Source: Candidatus Brocadiaceae bacterium
GTDB taxonomy: Bacteria; Planctomycetota; Brocadiia; SM23-32
DNA: 10,801 nt
Direction of reading: 5' to 3'
Assembly: GCA_030615435.1 (NCBI GenBank)
Contig: JAUWZH010000071.1
Coordinates: forward strand, 1 to 10,801
Shown here: piece after piece, positions 4,501 through 10,801 of the stretch
How the letters are laid out: each line of letters begins with the position of its first letter
Numbering within the stretch: position 1 is the stretch's first letter
The notes under the pieces: model-generated
Database searches by the model: none
What the model saw: only the letters and a program-made list of their open reading frames with translations
What the model was told of the DNA's origin: nothing
Made by a program: the position numbers and the translations under genes

Positions 4501-5997
4501 ATGGTTCACGGGAACGCAGTGTGGACGACGATAGTTCTGTGTTGCGTTCTGCTGTGTGGGGCTGCGGCCCGGCGCGGGCAGGTGCAAGGTGAACGCGAAC
4601 CCGCTGAGTCTGCGCACGAGGCGCCCGCCGCAAAAAAGGCCGACAGTGTCACCATTACCATCCTCTACGACAACAACGAATACGACAGGCGGCTCGAAAC
4701 GGCCTGGGGGTTCTCATGCCTCATAGAGGGATTGGAAAAGACCATCCTGTTTGATACAGGTGCTGACAGCGTCATGCTGGTCTCGAACATGCGCAAGCTT
4801 GGGGTTGACCCGCAGGAAGTGGACGCAGTCGTCATCTCGCACATCCACTATGACCACTGCGGCGGGCTCGCCGGTTTCCTGGAGAGAAACCACGACGTTA
4901 CCGTGTATCTCCCGGAATCTCTTCCCCGGAAGATGAAGCGGACTGTGACGGAATCGTGGGCGGAATTGGTCGAGGTCCTCGGCCCAATGAAAATATGCGA
5001 GAACGCCTACTCCACGGGGGAACTTGGTGAGCGGATTCGAGAGCAGTCCCTGGTGCTCGAGATGAGCAAGGGGCTCGTCGTAGTCACGGGCTGTGCACAT
5101 CCCGGCGTCGTCAACATCGTAAGAAAAGCCACGGAGCAGCTTGAGCAAAAGGTCTATCTGGTGCTCGGAGGGTTTCACCTCGGGGGGATAAGGCCCTACC
5201 GAATCGAGCGCGTCGTCTCGGAGCTGAAACGGGAGGGCGTCAGGGCGGTGGCCCCGTGCCACTGTTCCGGTGACACGGCGCGAAAGCTATTCAAGAAGGC
5301 CTACGGCAAGAACTACATCTCCTCGGGCGTCGGTTGCAAGTTGATGATTGGCAAAGGGATCAAGGGGGTCTGTCTTTACGCGGGATGGGGAGCGGTGAAG
5401 GCTGCTGACGTGGAGGCGGCGCTGAGAGAACTCGGAATCCCCTACACCAAGGTTGACGAGCGCTCCGTCAACAAGATGCAACTGGAAACTTGCTCCCTGC
5501 TGATTATGCCCGGCGGATATACCGGAAGGATTGTCGGGGCCCTCGGCGAGGACGGACTGGCGCGACTCAGGCAGTTCGTTCTTGCCGGCGGGGGTTATGT
5601 CGGTATTTGCGCTGGCGCTTACATAGCCGCAGAAAAGGTCGAGGTCCCCGGCCACCCACCCGGATTGGGCATAATCGCAATCGAGAACCACAGGAAGTCC
5701 GGAAAAGGAATCAGAACTATTGCCGCCGCACAGCCGGAGCATCCCGTGCTTGTGGGCTGCGAGAGAAAGATGCGCATCTGGTATGAAAACGGCCCGGCGA
5801 TAGGGCCCGGTATGGGCGTCGAGACGCTCGCCACCTACGCCGACGGCAGCGCGGCGGTTGTCTGCTCCAGTTGCGGGGAGGGCAGAGTCGTCATCTTCAG
5901 CCCTCACCCGGAAGGGAGCATCAAGGCAGAGGTCGAGCCGGGAGGGCTCGGGACCTTGGGCCTTCTCCGAAACGCCATCCGATATGCTGCCAGGTGA
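4501..5997 (+). CDS. Exported fusion: metallo-beta-lactamase domain plus BPL_N/GATase1-like domain
   Basis: The 498-aa product joins two enzyme-like modules. Residues about 8-24 form a hydrophobic signal sequence with a likely signal peptidase I site after the Ala run; the n-region lacks charge, and C19 does not sit in a good lipobox. Residues about 48-285 are a metallo-beta-lactamase domain of the COG1237 type (annotated elsewhere as dihydropterin-ribofuranosylaminobenzene phosphate synthase-like). It shows HIHYDH (114-119), GCAHPG (198-202), GGFHL (223-227) and PCHC (252-255). Residues about 288-498 resemble BPL_N, a class I glutamine-amidotransferase fold. It shows a MPGGY oxyanion region (336-340), the nucleophile elbow GICAGAY with Cys370, and SPHPEG giving His469 and Glu471, so both sites look intact. 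GGGGG (4490-4494) is a modest RBS. The gene stands alone. Substrates are unknown. Confidence 0.88.
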   Translation: MVHGNAVWTTIVLCCVLLCGAAARRGQVQGEREPAESAHEAPAAKKADSVTITILYDNNEYDRRLETAWGFSCLIEGLEKTILFDTGADSVMLVSNMRKLGVDPQEVDAVVISHIHYDHCGGLAGFLERNHDVTVYLPESLPRKMKRTVTESWAELVEVLGPMKICENAYSTGELGERIREQSLVLEMSKGLVVVTGCAHPGVVNIVRKATEQLEQKVYLVLGGFHLGGIRPYRIERVVSELKREGVRAVAPCHCSGDTARKLFKKAYGKNYISSGVGCKLMIGKGIKGVCLYAGWGAVKAADVEAALRELGIPYTKVDERSVNKMQLETCSLLIMPGGYTGRIVGALGEDGLARLRQFVLAGGGYVGICAGAYIAAEKVEVPGHPPGLGIIAIENHRKSGKGIRTIAAAQPEHPVLVGCERKMRIWYENGPAIGPGMGVETLATYADGSAAVVCSSCGEGRVVIFSPHPEGSIKAEVEPGGLGTLGLLRNAIRYAAR

Positions 5998-6174
5998 GGG
6001 ACTGCACTCGTGAGGGCGCGTTTCCCCCGAAGGGCATGGCAAGTCCCAGGGCGGTTCTCGCCTGAGAGACGCGGTGTGCGGCACAGGAGTTCTGGAACCA
6101 TTGGTCCCCGGGCCTGGCTGCGTCAGCAAGTGCGTTCCCTGTTTGTTGACTGGACGAACCTCCTCGAAAAGCCC

Positions 6175-6189
6175 ACAATGTAGCATTGT
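6175..6189. promoter_or_regulatory. Perfect palindrome, operator-like
   Basis: ACAATG (6175-6180) and CATTGT (6184-6189) are exact inverted repeats around TAG. It lies 23 nt after TTGACT (6146-6151) and 133 nt before the AIM24-family start. CACAAT within it (6174-6179) would be a -10-like hexamer but with a poor 22-nt spacer. A dimeric repressor or activator site is plausible; chance is possible for a 6-bp arm. Confidence 0.4.
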
Positions 6190-6309
6190 TCACGTGTCTG
6201 CCCGGCCGTAATGGCAGGCTGCGGTCAAAAAGGGCACGGCGGAGGAGGGCATCGCGGCGACGGCGCAGAAGATCTCGGTGCGCGGAGAAGTTACTCGTCC
6301 CCATTCGAG

Positions 6310-6315
6310 AAGGAG
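6310..6315 (+). promoter_or_regulatory. Ribosome binding site fixing the AIM24-family start
   Basis: AAGGAG lies 7 nt before the ATG at 6323. It favours this start over the GTG at 6278, which would add 15 residues (mostly basic and polar) foreign to the family. Confidence 0.8.
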
Positions 6316-6322
6316 CCGGCAG

Positions 6323-7000
6323 ATGGAATACGATATCCGTGGTACGACCATGCAGACGGTGGACGTGTGGCTGGAGGCGGGGGAGTCGGTCTATACCGAG
6401 TCCGGCGGGATGGCCTGGATGTCGCCGAACATCGAGATGGCCACAGGCGGCAGGGGTGGCCTGCTGAAGGGGCTGGGGCGGAAGCTGTCCGGCGAGTCCT
6501 TCTTCATGACCACCTACTCGTGCAAGGAGGGGCGGGGACTGGTCGCGTTCGCATCCGAATTCCCCGGCAAGGTCCTGCCGTTCCCACTCGCGCAGGGCCA
6601 GAGCATCATATGCCAGAAGGATGCCTTCATGGTGGCGGAGTCGAGCGTGGAGCTCAGCATGCACTTCCGCAAGAAGTTGGGAGCGGGTTTCTTCGGCGGC
6701 GAAGGCTTCATCCTTCAGAGGCTCACCGGGCCCGGCCTCGCCTTCGTCGAGGTGGCGGGCGAGATCACGGAATACGACCTGAAAGAGGGCGAGATGCTGA
6801 AGATAGATCAGGGCCACCTCGCCGTCATGGACCCGACGGTGGAGTTCGACATAACCCGCGTGAAGGGGCTGATGAACATCTTCTTCAGCGGTGAGGGGCT
6901 GTTCCTCGCCACCCTGAAGGGGCCGGGGAAGGTGTGGCTTCAGAGCATGCCCCTGTCCAACCTGGTGAACAAGATCATCTCGCGCATGCCGAGCAAATAG
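6323..7000 (+). CDS. AIM24 / TIGR00266 family protein
   Basis: The 225-aa product matches the TIGR00266/AIM24 family in length and pattern. It starts with an MEYDIRG-type strand. It has ESGGMAWMSPNIEM (26-39), the GGLLKGLGRKLSGESFFMT block (45-63), the GAGFFGGEGFILQRLTGPG block (120-138) and a late FFSGEGLFLATLKGPGKVWLQS region (187-208). The fold is a trimeric beta-barrel-like assembly and family members are soluble; yeast AIM24 affects mitochondrial inner-membrane organisation. The bacterial role is not established. There is no signal peptide. It has its own upstream region with a palindrome and is convergent with the phosphohydrolase gene, 61 nt away. Confidence in the family is high; function is open. 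Confidence 0.93.
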   Translation: MEYDIRGTTMQTVDVWLEAGESVYTESGGMAWMSPNIEMATGGRGGLLKGLGRKLSGESFFMTTYSCKEGRGLVAFASEFPGKVLPFPLAQGQSIICQKDAFMVAESSVELSMHFRKKLGAGFFGGEGFILQRLTGPGLAFVEVAGEITEYDLKEGEMLKIDQGHLAVMDPTVEFDITRVKGLMNIFFSGEGLFLATLKGPGKVWLQSMPLSNLVNKIISRMPSK

Positions 7001-7061
7001 GGGCGTGCCGTCTCTGTCGCTCGCCGGAGCGGTCGCCGGGCTCGGGGGCGGGTCGCCCTGG

Positions 7062-7787
7062 TCAGCCTCGAATGGGTGGCTCCTCTCGGGAGGGATGTTC
7101 AAAAAGCAGCACAGGCTCGAAGCCAACGTGGTCGGCACTGACGCAGCGGTAGGTTACCCCGTCTCGTTCCCCCTCGAACGCGCCCGCGGCCGCCTCGCCG
7201 TGGATGTGGCCGTAGACCACGCGCCGCACCCCCGCCTCGCGGACCATCCGGCACAGCTCGCTGGTGTGCTCGGCGTCGAGCGGGGGGTAATGGAACATGG
7301 CGACCGCCGTGTCCCACTCCAGGCGGGAAAGGGCCTCTAGGGAGAGCCTCAGGCGGGCCTGCGCCCGGAGCCAGTGCTTCTCGTCCTTTTCAGGACGGTA
7401 GTCGGGATGCCCGGGCCAGAGCCAGCCGCGCACGCCGCAGATGCCCACCCCGCCGAAGGTGTGGGCGTCGAAACGCACCAGCCTCATGCTGGGACCGAGA
7501 GCGCCCCGGACCTTCGACGGGCCGCTGAACCAGTAGTCGTGGTTGCCCCGGATGAAGAACTTGGTGCCCGGAAAGGACTCGATGAGGCGCAGGTCCGGCA
7601 GGGCCTCCGCCAGACGCATGGCCCAGCTCAGGTCTCCGGGCAGCAGCACCAGGTCGTCCCCGCTCACCAGGCGCCGCCAGTTGCGTTCGATTCTGATGAC
7701 ATGATCGGCCCACTCGGGTCCGAACACGTCCATCGGCTTCTCGCTCGAACTCGACAGATGCAGGTCCGCGATGGCAAGTACATTCAT
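7062..7787 (-). CDS. Calcineurin-like metallophosphoesterase (COG1768-type phosphohydrolase)
   Basis: The 241-aa cytosolic protein has the full set of calcineurin-like metal ligands: D8 and H10 in IADLHL, D52 in LPGDLSW, N82-H83 in RGNHDYW, H166 in MFHYPP, and H194 plus H196 in YGHIHG. This spacing, with DLSWAM and FHYPPL, fits the COG1768 predicted phosphohydrolases. It should hydrolyse a phosphomonoester or phosphodiester using two metal ions; the substrate is unknown. The start at 7787 puts the DxH motif at residues 8-10, as is normal. The RBS is weak (GGCAGG). It follows yajC on the same strand after 102 nt and may be read from the same transcript. Confidence 0.93.
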   Translation of the reverse strand: MNVLAIADLHLSSSSEKPMDVFGPEWADHVIRIERNWRRLVSGDDLVLLPGDLSWAMRLAEALPDLRLIESFPGTKFFIRGNHDYWFSGPSKVRGALGPSMRLVRFDAHTFGGVGICGVRGWLWPGHPDYRPEKDEKHWLRAQARLRLSLEALSRLEWDTAVAMFHYPPLDAEHTSELCRMVREAGVRRVVYGHIHGEAAAGAFEGERDGVTYRCVSADHVGFEPVLLFEHPSREEPPIRG

Positions 7788-7889
7788 GCTGCCTGCCGGG
7801 AAATGAGCCTCTCCGACCTCGAGGGAAACGCCTCAACGGTGGGCCGAGCGGGACGGATGCCGCCGGTGGGACGCTGGAGACGGGCACTG

Positions 7890-8237
7890 CTACTCGGCTT
7901 CCTCCCCGTCCTCCTTGCGGCTGATGCCACTCCTACTGATGGTGAGCCGCACGTCCTTCTCTTCGTTTACGCACAGCACAAAGGCGTCCTCTTTGATGTG
8001 CACCACCCGGCCGTGGATTCCGCCGATGGTGACCACCTTGTCTTTGGCCTGGATGTTGTCGAGCATCTGCTGGCGCTGCTGATCCTTCTTCTTCTGGGAG
8101 CGGTGGGTCATCCAGAAGAACACCACGAGGATCAGCACCATCGGAATGAGGAAGCCAAAGCCGCCGCCAGCGACGGGCGCGGGCCTGTCCCCTTCGGCCT
8201 GCGCCAGCACCATGGTGGAACTCGTCCACTGCATCAT
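7890..8237 (-). CDS. yajC: Preprotein translocase subunit YajC
   Basis: The 115-aa protein has one transmembrane helix at about residues 26-44 (FGFLIPMVLILVVFFWM), then the basic RSQKKK stretch. The conserved soluble part follows: LDNIQAKDKVVTIGGIHGRV (59-78), then DAFVLCV and DVRLTISRSGIS. This is the usual YajC layout and length. YajC joins SecDF as an accessory of the Sec translocase in the inner membrane. The start at 8237 is set by an ATGA overlap with the tgt stop and by an AAAGGA site upstream; an open frame extends further but lies inside tgt. The tgt-yajC order is common in bacteria. The usual next gene, secD, is missing and a phosphohydrolase follows instead. Confidence 0.93.
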   Translation of the reverse strand: MMQWTSSTMVLAQAEGDRPAPVAGGGFGFLIPMVLILVVFFWMTHRSQKKKDQQRQQMLDNIQAKDKVVTIGGIHGRVVHIKEDAFVLCVNEEKDVRLTISRSGISRKEDGEEAE

Positions 8238-9355
8238 GACCGCCCATCCTTTCGTTGAAGGTAACGCGAAAGAAACGCTTCGCAGAACGCCGCGTATTCG
8301 CCGGCCCGTATCGCCCGCCGGGCCGTCTCCATCATGCGGTGGTAGAAGCGGATGTTGTGAATGCTCACCAGGATCGGCCCGAGCATCTCGCCGCAGCGAA
8401 ACAGGTGGTTCAGGTAGCCCCGAGAGTATAACCGGCACGCGAGGCAGTCGCAACCCTCCTCGATGGGGCGAGGGTCTTCGCGCCGGGAGCTGTTGCGCAG
8501 CCTCAGGCGGCCCTCCTCAGTGAACGCCGTCGCGTTGCGGCCCATGCGCGCCGGCGCCACGCAGTCGAACAGGTCCACCCCCTCCGCCACCGCCCGGAGA
8601 ATGTCCGGCGGGAACCCTATGCCCATCAGGTAGCGCGGCCGCTCGGCCGGCAGCAGGGGAGCGGTGAAGCGCACGATGCGCTCGCGGAGCCGCGCTCCCT
8701 CCCCCACGCTCACCCCTCCGATTGCGTAGCCGTCGAAGCCGACGCCGAGTATCTGTTCGACGCAGCAGGCGCGCAGATCCTCGAAGGTGCTCCCCTGCAC
8801 GATGCCGAACAGCGCCTGCCCCTCCCCCTCGTGCGCCTCCCGGCAGACCCGAGCCCACAGCACCGTGCGCCGCACGGCCGCCTCGGCCGTCCGGCGGCTG
8901 CACGGGAAGGGCGGGCACTGGTCAAAGGCCATCACGACGTCCGCCCCGAGCACGTTCTGAATGCGAGTTGCCTCACGGGGGCCGAGGAACATGCGGGAGC
9001 CGTCCAGGGGACTGCGGAACTCGGCGCCTTCGTCCGTGATGCGGTTCAGCGCGGAGAGGGAAAAAACCTGGTAGCCGCCGCTGTCGGTAATGATGGGGCG
9101 GGGCCAGCCCATGAACGCGTGGAGGCCTCCGAGCTTCTCGACCGTCTCCGCCCCTGGGCTCAGGGCGAGATGATAGGCGTTGGCGAGCAGGAACTGCGTG
9201 CCGCATTCGTGCAGCCGCCCGGCCGTGATGCCCCTGACCGAGGCCCGCGTGGCGACCGGAGCAAAGGCGGGGGTGAAGACAACTCCGTGCGGCAACCTCA
9301 GCTCGCCGCACCGTGCCCCGCAGGACGGGTCCCGGGTTGTGACGGTGAACTCCAT
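8234..9355 (-). CDS. tgt: tRNA-guanine transglycosylase (preQ1 insertion)
   Basis: The 373-aa enzyme exchanges guanine 34 in tRNAs with GUN anticodons for preQ1, the key step of queuosine synthesis. It shows TDSGGYQVFSL with D91, the base-pocket GGVSVGE (213-219) keeping the Val typical of bacterial preQ1-type enzymes, and YLMGIGFP (242-249). GVDLFDCVAPARMGRN (259-274) carries the nucleophile D264, and the zinc site is CDCLAC (302-307) with H333. The DCV(A)PAR...GRN variant differs from the proteobacterial DCVMPTRNARNG but keeps the key residues. The start gives the standard N terminus. The gene lies 22 nt after the SpoIID-like gene and overlaps yajC by 4 nt. The SD is weak (AAGGA well upstream), so coupling to the upstream gene is likely. 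Confidence 0.97.
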   Translation of the reverse strand: MEFTVTTRDPSCGARCGELRLPHGVVFTPAFAPVATRASVRGITAGRLHECGTQFLLANAYHLALSPGAETVEKLGGLHAFMGWPRPIITDSGGYQVFSLSALNRITDEGAEFRSPLDGSRMFLGPREATRIQNVLGADVVMAFDQCPPFPCSRRTAEAAVRRTVLWARVCREAHEGEGQALFGIVQGSTFEDLRACCVEQILGVGFDGYAIGGVSVGEGARLRERIVRFTAPLLPAERPRYLMGIGFPPDILRAVAEGVDLFDCVAPARMGRNATAFTEEGRLRLRNSSRREDPRPIEEGCDCLACRLYSRGYLNHLFRCGEMLGPILVSIHNIRFYHRMMETARRAIRAGEYAAFCEAFLSRYLQRKDGRS

Positions 9356-9378
9356 GTGGCTATTCGGAGGTCCTTATG

Positions 9379-10644
9379 TTATTGCCCGCTTCCCGGCGGT
9401 TGCCTGAGATCTGTCACCTGCGATCCCGGATAGTAATGGGCCAGTATCTCGCGCCAGGATTCTCCCTCGCGTGCCATGCCGCACGCGCCCCACTGGCACA
9501 GGCCCACTCCGTGGCCCCATCCCCGGCCGACGAACTCGAACTCGCTGCCGCGCCTCACCGCCGCGAAGGCGGTGCTCCTGATGCGGTCACGGCCCACGAC
9601 CCGGCGGAAGTGCTCGGCGCTCACCAGCCTCGTTCCGTTCAGGAGCAGCTGCTTCGAGCGGCCGCCCGCCACGGCCCCCACCGTGCGAATGCTGCGCAGT
9701 GGCCCGACTCCCAGAGCGGAGAGTCTCCTCTGCAGCTCCGAGACCTCGATTCGGGTGCGCCACCTGTACCGGGGGCTCTCCCCGCACCAGCGGCATTCCA
9801 CGCCGCGCAGGGGAGGGATCGCCTCTTCGCCGAAGACCGCTTCGGCCGGGGACGTATGCCCGCCGCAGGTGCTGTGGAAGTAGGCGGGGACCGGCGCGCC
9901 GCCGTACCACATCACGAGGCCCGAGGTGAGCCGGATCGCCTCGTCGGTCCTGGCCGACTCTGCGCTCACGCCGCCGTACGCCATGTCAATGTGAGTGAGG
10001 TACGAGCGCTTCGCCTCAGGGTCCGTCATTCGATGCAGGGCGAAGGTGCGCGCGGCGACCGCCTGGGCCATCAGTGCCTGGAGGGGCCAGCGCGTGGGCA
10101 TCTCGCTCGGCACCACCCCGCGCAGGTACTGTTCCAGTGCGACGACTTCCGTGGCGCTCAGGAGCCCTTCGTCGCCCACCTCCACGCTGAGGCTGCCCCG
10201 GTACTGACGCCCCTCGAGCCGGAACAGGCCGTCGTCCGGGGTGAACAATGCCGCGGACCCGACCGGGGGCTCTTCGCCGAGCTGCAAGAGGGCGCCCTGA
10301 GAGCACAGTTCCCACGAACCCGCCTCGACGGGGCGCTGCCACTGCTGCTGCAAAGGGTCGCTCCAGCACCCGCCCGCCGTGCAGGCGACGTGCAGGCGTT
10401 GTGCACCCGAAGCCAGGCGCATCCGCACCCTCGGCTCCTCATCGGGGAGGAGGGCAAGGGGCGGGAGGGGCGGCGGCGGCGGCGGCGGCGGTGCTTCCCG
10501 CCGCCAGCAGCACGACAGCACCAGGGCGAGGCCCCCGCACAGGAGCAGCAGGCCCGCTGCGGCGACACAGATTCTCTGTCCGGTCGTCCGGGCGGGCACC
10601 GCAGCGGCTGAGGCGCTGTCCTCAAAGGGCCGGGGCTGATTCAT
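9379..10644 (-). CDS. SpoIID/LytB-domain protein (peptidoglycan lytic transglycosylase-like)
   Basis: The 421-aa product has a hydrophobic segment at about residues 24-45, followed by CC. It is a signal anchor or, with VLSC at 42-45 as a weak lipobox, perhaps a lipoprotein. Next comes an eight-proline run (52-59), then an extracytoplasmic domain. LEQYLRGVVPSEMP (170-183) holds E181, which corresponds to the catalytic Glu of SpoIID. Further motifs are AQAVAARTFA (193-202), STCGGHTSPAEAVFG (258-272) and GRGWGHGVGLCQWGA (373-387). C260, H263, C284, C287, H378 and C383 are candidate zinc ligands. SpoIID cleaves glycan strands lacking stem peptides. The family also occurs in non-sporulating bacteria, so sporulation is not implied. 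The start at 10644 is set by AGGGGA 6 nt upstream and by the queH stop 1 nt before it. Confidence 0.92.
   Translation of the reverse strand: MNQPRPFEDSASAAAVPARTTGQRICVAAAGLLLLCGGLALVLSCCWRREAPPPPPPPPLPPLALLPDEEPRVRMRLASGAQRLHVACTAGGCWSDPLQQQWQRPVEAGSWELCSQGALLQLGEEPPVGSAALFTPDDGLFRLEGRQYRGSLSVEVGDEGLLSATEVVALEQYLRGVVPSEMPTRWPLQALMAQAVAARTFALHRMTDPEAKRSYLTHIDMAYGGVSAESARTDEAIRLTSGLVMWYGGAPVPAYFHSTCGGHTSPAEAVFGEEAIPPLRGVECRWCGESPRYRWRTRIEVSELQRRLSALGVGPLRSIRTVGAVAGGRSKQLLLNGTRLVSAEHFRRVVGRDRIRSTAFAAVRRGSEFEFVGRGWGHGVGLCQWGACGMAREGESWREILAHYYPGSQVTDLRQPPGSGQ
10471..10491 (-). repeat. (CCG)7 microsatellite in the SpoIID-like gene
   Basis: Seven perfect CCG codons, followed by one CCC, encode Pro52-Pro59 just outside the membrane segment. 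Slippage by whole units would change the length of the linker without breaking the frame; slippage by other lengths is not favoured by this repeat unit. Confidence 0.8.
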
Positions 10645-10645
10645 C

Positions 10646-10801
10646 TCATCTCCCCTGCCGCCGCGCGGGGCCTCTCCCGCCACGGTAGAGGTGTCTGGTG
10701 GTATTCTTGAACCGTTCGTACTCGCTGAATACGCACCCGCAATACTGCTGGAGGTAGAGGTTGCGCCGGGAGGCCTCCCGGCGGTTTTCCTCGGCAAGGC
10801 G
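10646..10801 (-). CDS. queH: QueH, epoxyqueuosine reductase (C-terminal 51 residues, cut by the window edge)
   Basis: The minus frame is open from the right edge to a TGA at 10646. It contains NLYLQQYCGCVFSEYERFK (residues 14-32 of the visible part), the C-terminal signature of QueH (former DUF208). There the two Cys of YCGC help bind the iron-sulfur cluster. QueH reduces epoxyqueuosine in tRNA to queuosine, the last step of the pathway, and replaces the unrelated cobalamin-dependent QueG. The last 15 residues (RGGRGPARRQGR) are a basic tail with little family resemblance. The stop is 1 nt before the ATG of the SpoIID-like gene, so the two are coupled. It lies in the same gene row as tgt, which supports the call. 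The N-terminal Cys-Cys motif is outside the window. Confidence 0.82.
   Translation of the reverse strand, partial: RLAEENRREASRRNLYLQQYCGCVFSEYERFKNTTRHLYRGGRGPARRQGR
10651..10656 (-). promoter_or_regulatory. Ribosome binding site of the SpoIID-like gene inside the queH end
   Basis: On the minus strand AGGGGA lies 6 nt before the ATG at 10644 and within the last codons of queH. It rules out the longer open frame starting at 10797, which runs through queH. Confidence 0.8.

Larger units (their letters stand above)
5998..6322. other. Intergenic region upstream of the AIM24-family gene
   Basis: There is no gene I can support in these 325 nt. They hold a TTGACT at 6146-6151 without a well-spaced -10 box, a perfect 15-nt palindrome (6175-6189) and the RBS at 6310-6315. 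A frame continuous with the downstream gene is open from about 6212, but has no good start signal and matches nothing of that family. A weak GGCG/CGCC hairpin near 6050-6065 lacks a T-tract, so no terminator can be called for the MBL fusion gene. Confidence 0.5.

Noticed and set aside
5287..6186. 299-aa minus-strand open frame
   Set aside because: It is antisense to the BPL_N part of the fusion gene, whose catalytic motifs are intact.
6211..6894. 227-aa plus-strand open frame
   Set aside because: It overlaps the AIM24-family gene in another frame and is Gly/Arg-rich shadow sequence.
7001..7061. Terminator between the convergent AIM24-family and phosphohydrolase genes
   Set aside because: The gap is GC-rich with possible weak pairings, but no clean stem followed by a T-tract is visible on either strand.
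5921..7138. 405-aa minus-strand open frame
   Set aside because: It is antisense to the AIM24-family gene and spans an intergenic region; it shows no recognisable domain, and the plus-strand gene has clear family motifs and an RBS.
7374..8258. 294-aa plus-strand open frame
   Set aside because: It is antisense to the phosphohydrolase and yajC, both of which have full motif sets.
9376..10611. 411-aa plus-strand open frame
   Set aside because: It is an antisense shadow of the SpoIID-like gene, caused by high GC; its translation is rich in Ala, Arg and Pro and shows no family motif.
9379..10644. Evidence of endospore formation
   Set aside because: SpoIID/LytB-domain proteins occur widely in bacteria that do not sporulate; no other sporulation gene is in the window.

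Overview
The window looks like chromosomal DNA of an uncultured or little-studied, GC-rich, probably diderm environmental bacterium. The Tgt active-site region (FDCV followed by a GRNATAF stretch), a non-HemE URO-D protein and a membrane-anchored GH43-like protein remind me of planctomycete, armatimonad or neighbouring candidate phyla. That placement is an inference from memory of protein flavours. No rRNA, tRNA, CRISPR array, transposase or integrase gene was found.

Left part (about 1-4500, visibly lower GC and accessory in content). A good sigma70-type promoter points out of the left edge. A second one drives a URO-D superfamily gene (348-1484). Two copies of a ~135-bp imperfect direct repeat (1503-1638 and 2994-3127, sharing a perfect 32-nt core) bracket a compact two-gene unit: a 73-aa hypothetical protein (1669-1890), then a cytosolic SDH_sah/SppA-like serine peptidase (1901-2980). 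Each repeat starts 13-18 nt after a stop codon and points the same way as the genes. The second repeat also supplies the stop codon of a convergent membrane-anchored beta-propeller protein (3119-4096, minus). The repeat-bracketed peptidase unit is the best candidate here for something undescribed.

Middle (4501-7000). An exported fusion of a metallo-beta-lactamase domain with a BPL_N-type glutamine-amidotransferase-like domain (4501-5997) is followed by a 325-nt gap holding a perfect 15-nt palindrome, then an AIM24/TIGR00266-family protein (6323-7000).

Right part (7062-10801, minus strand, high GC, housekeeping). In transcription order: the C-terminal end of queH (cut by the window edge), a SpoIID/LytB-like protein, tgt, yajC and a calcineurin-like phosphohydrolase. 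The first four are tightly packed (1 nt, 22 nt and a 4-nt ATGA overlap), with a 102-nt gap before the last. QueH and Tgt act in queuosine modification of tRNA. queA, which often sits between the SpoIID-like gene and tgt in related layouts, is absent here, and yajC is not followed by secD.
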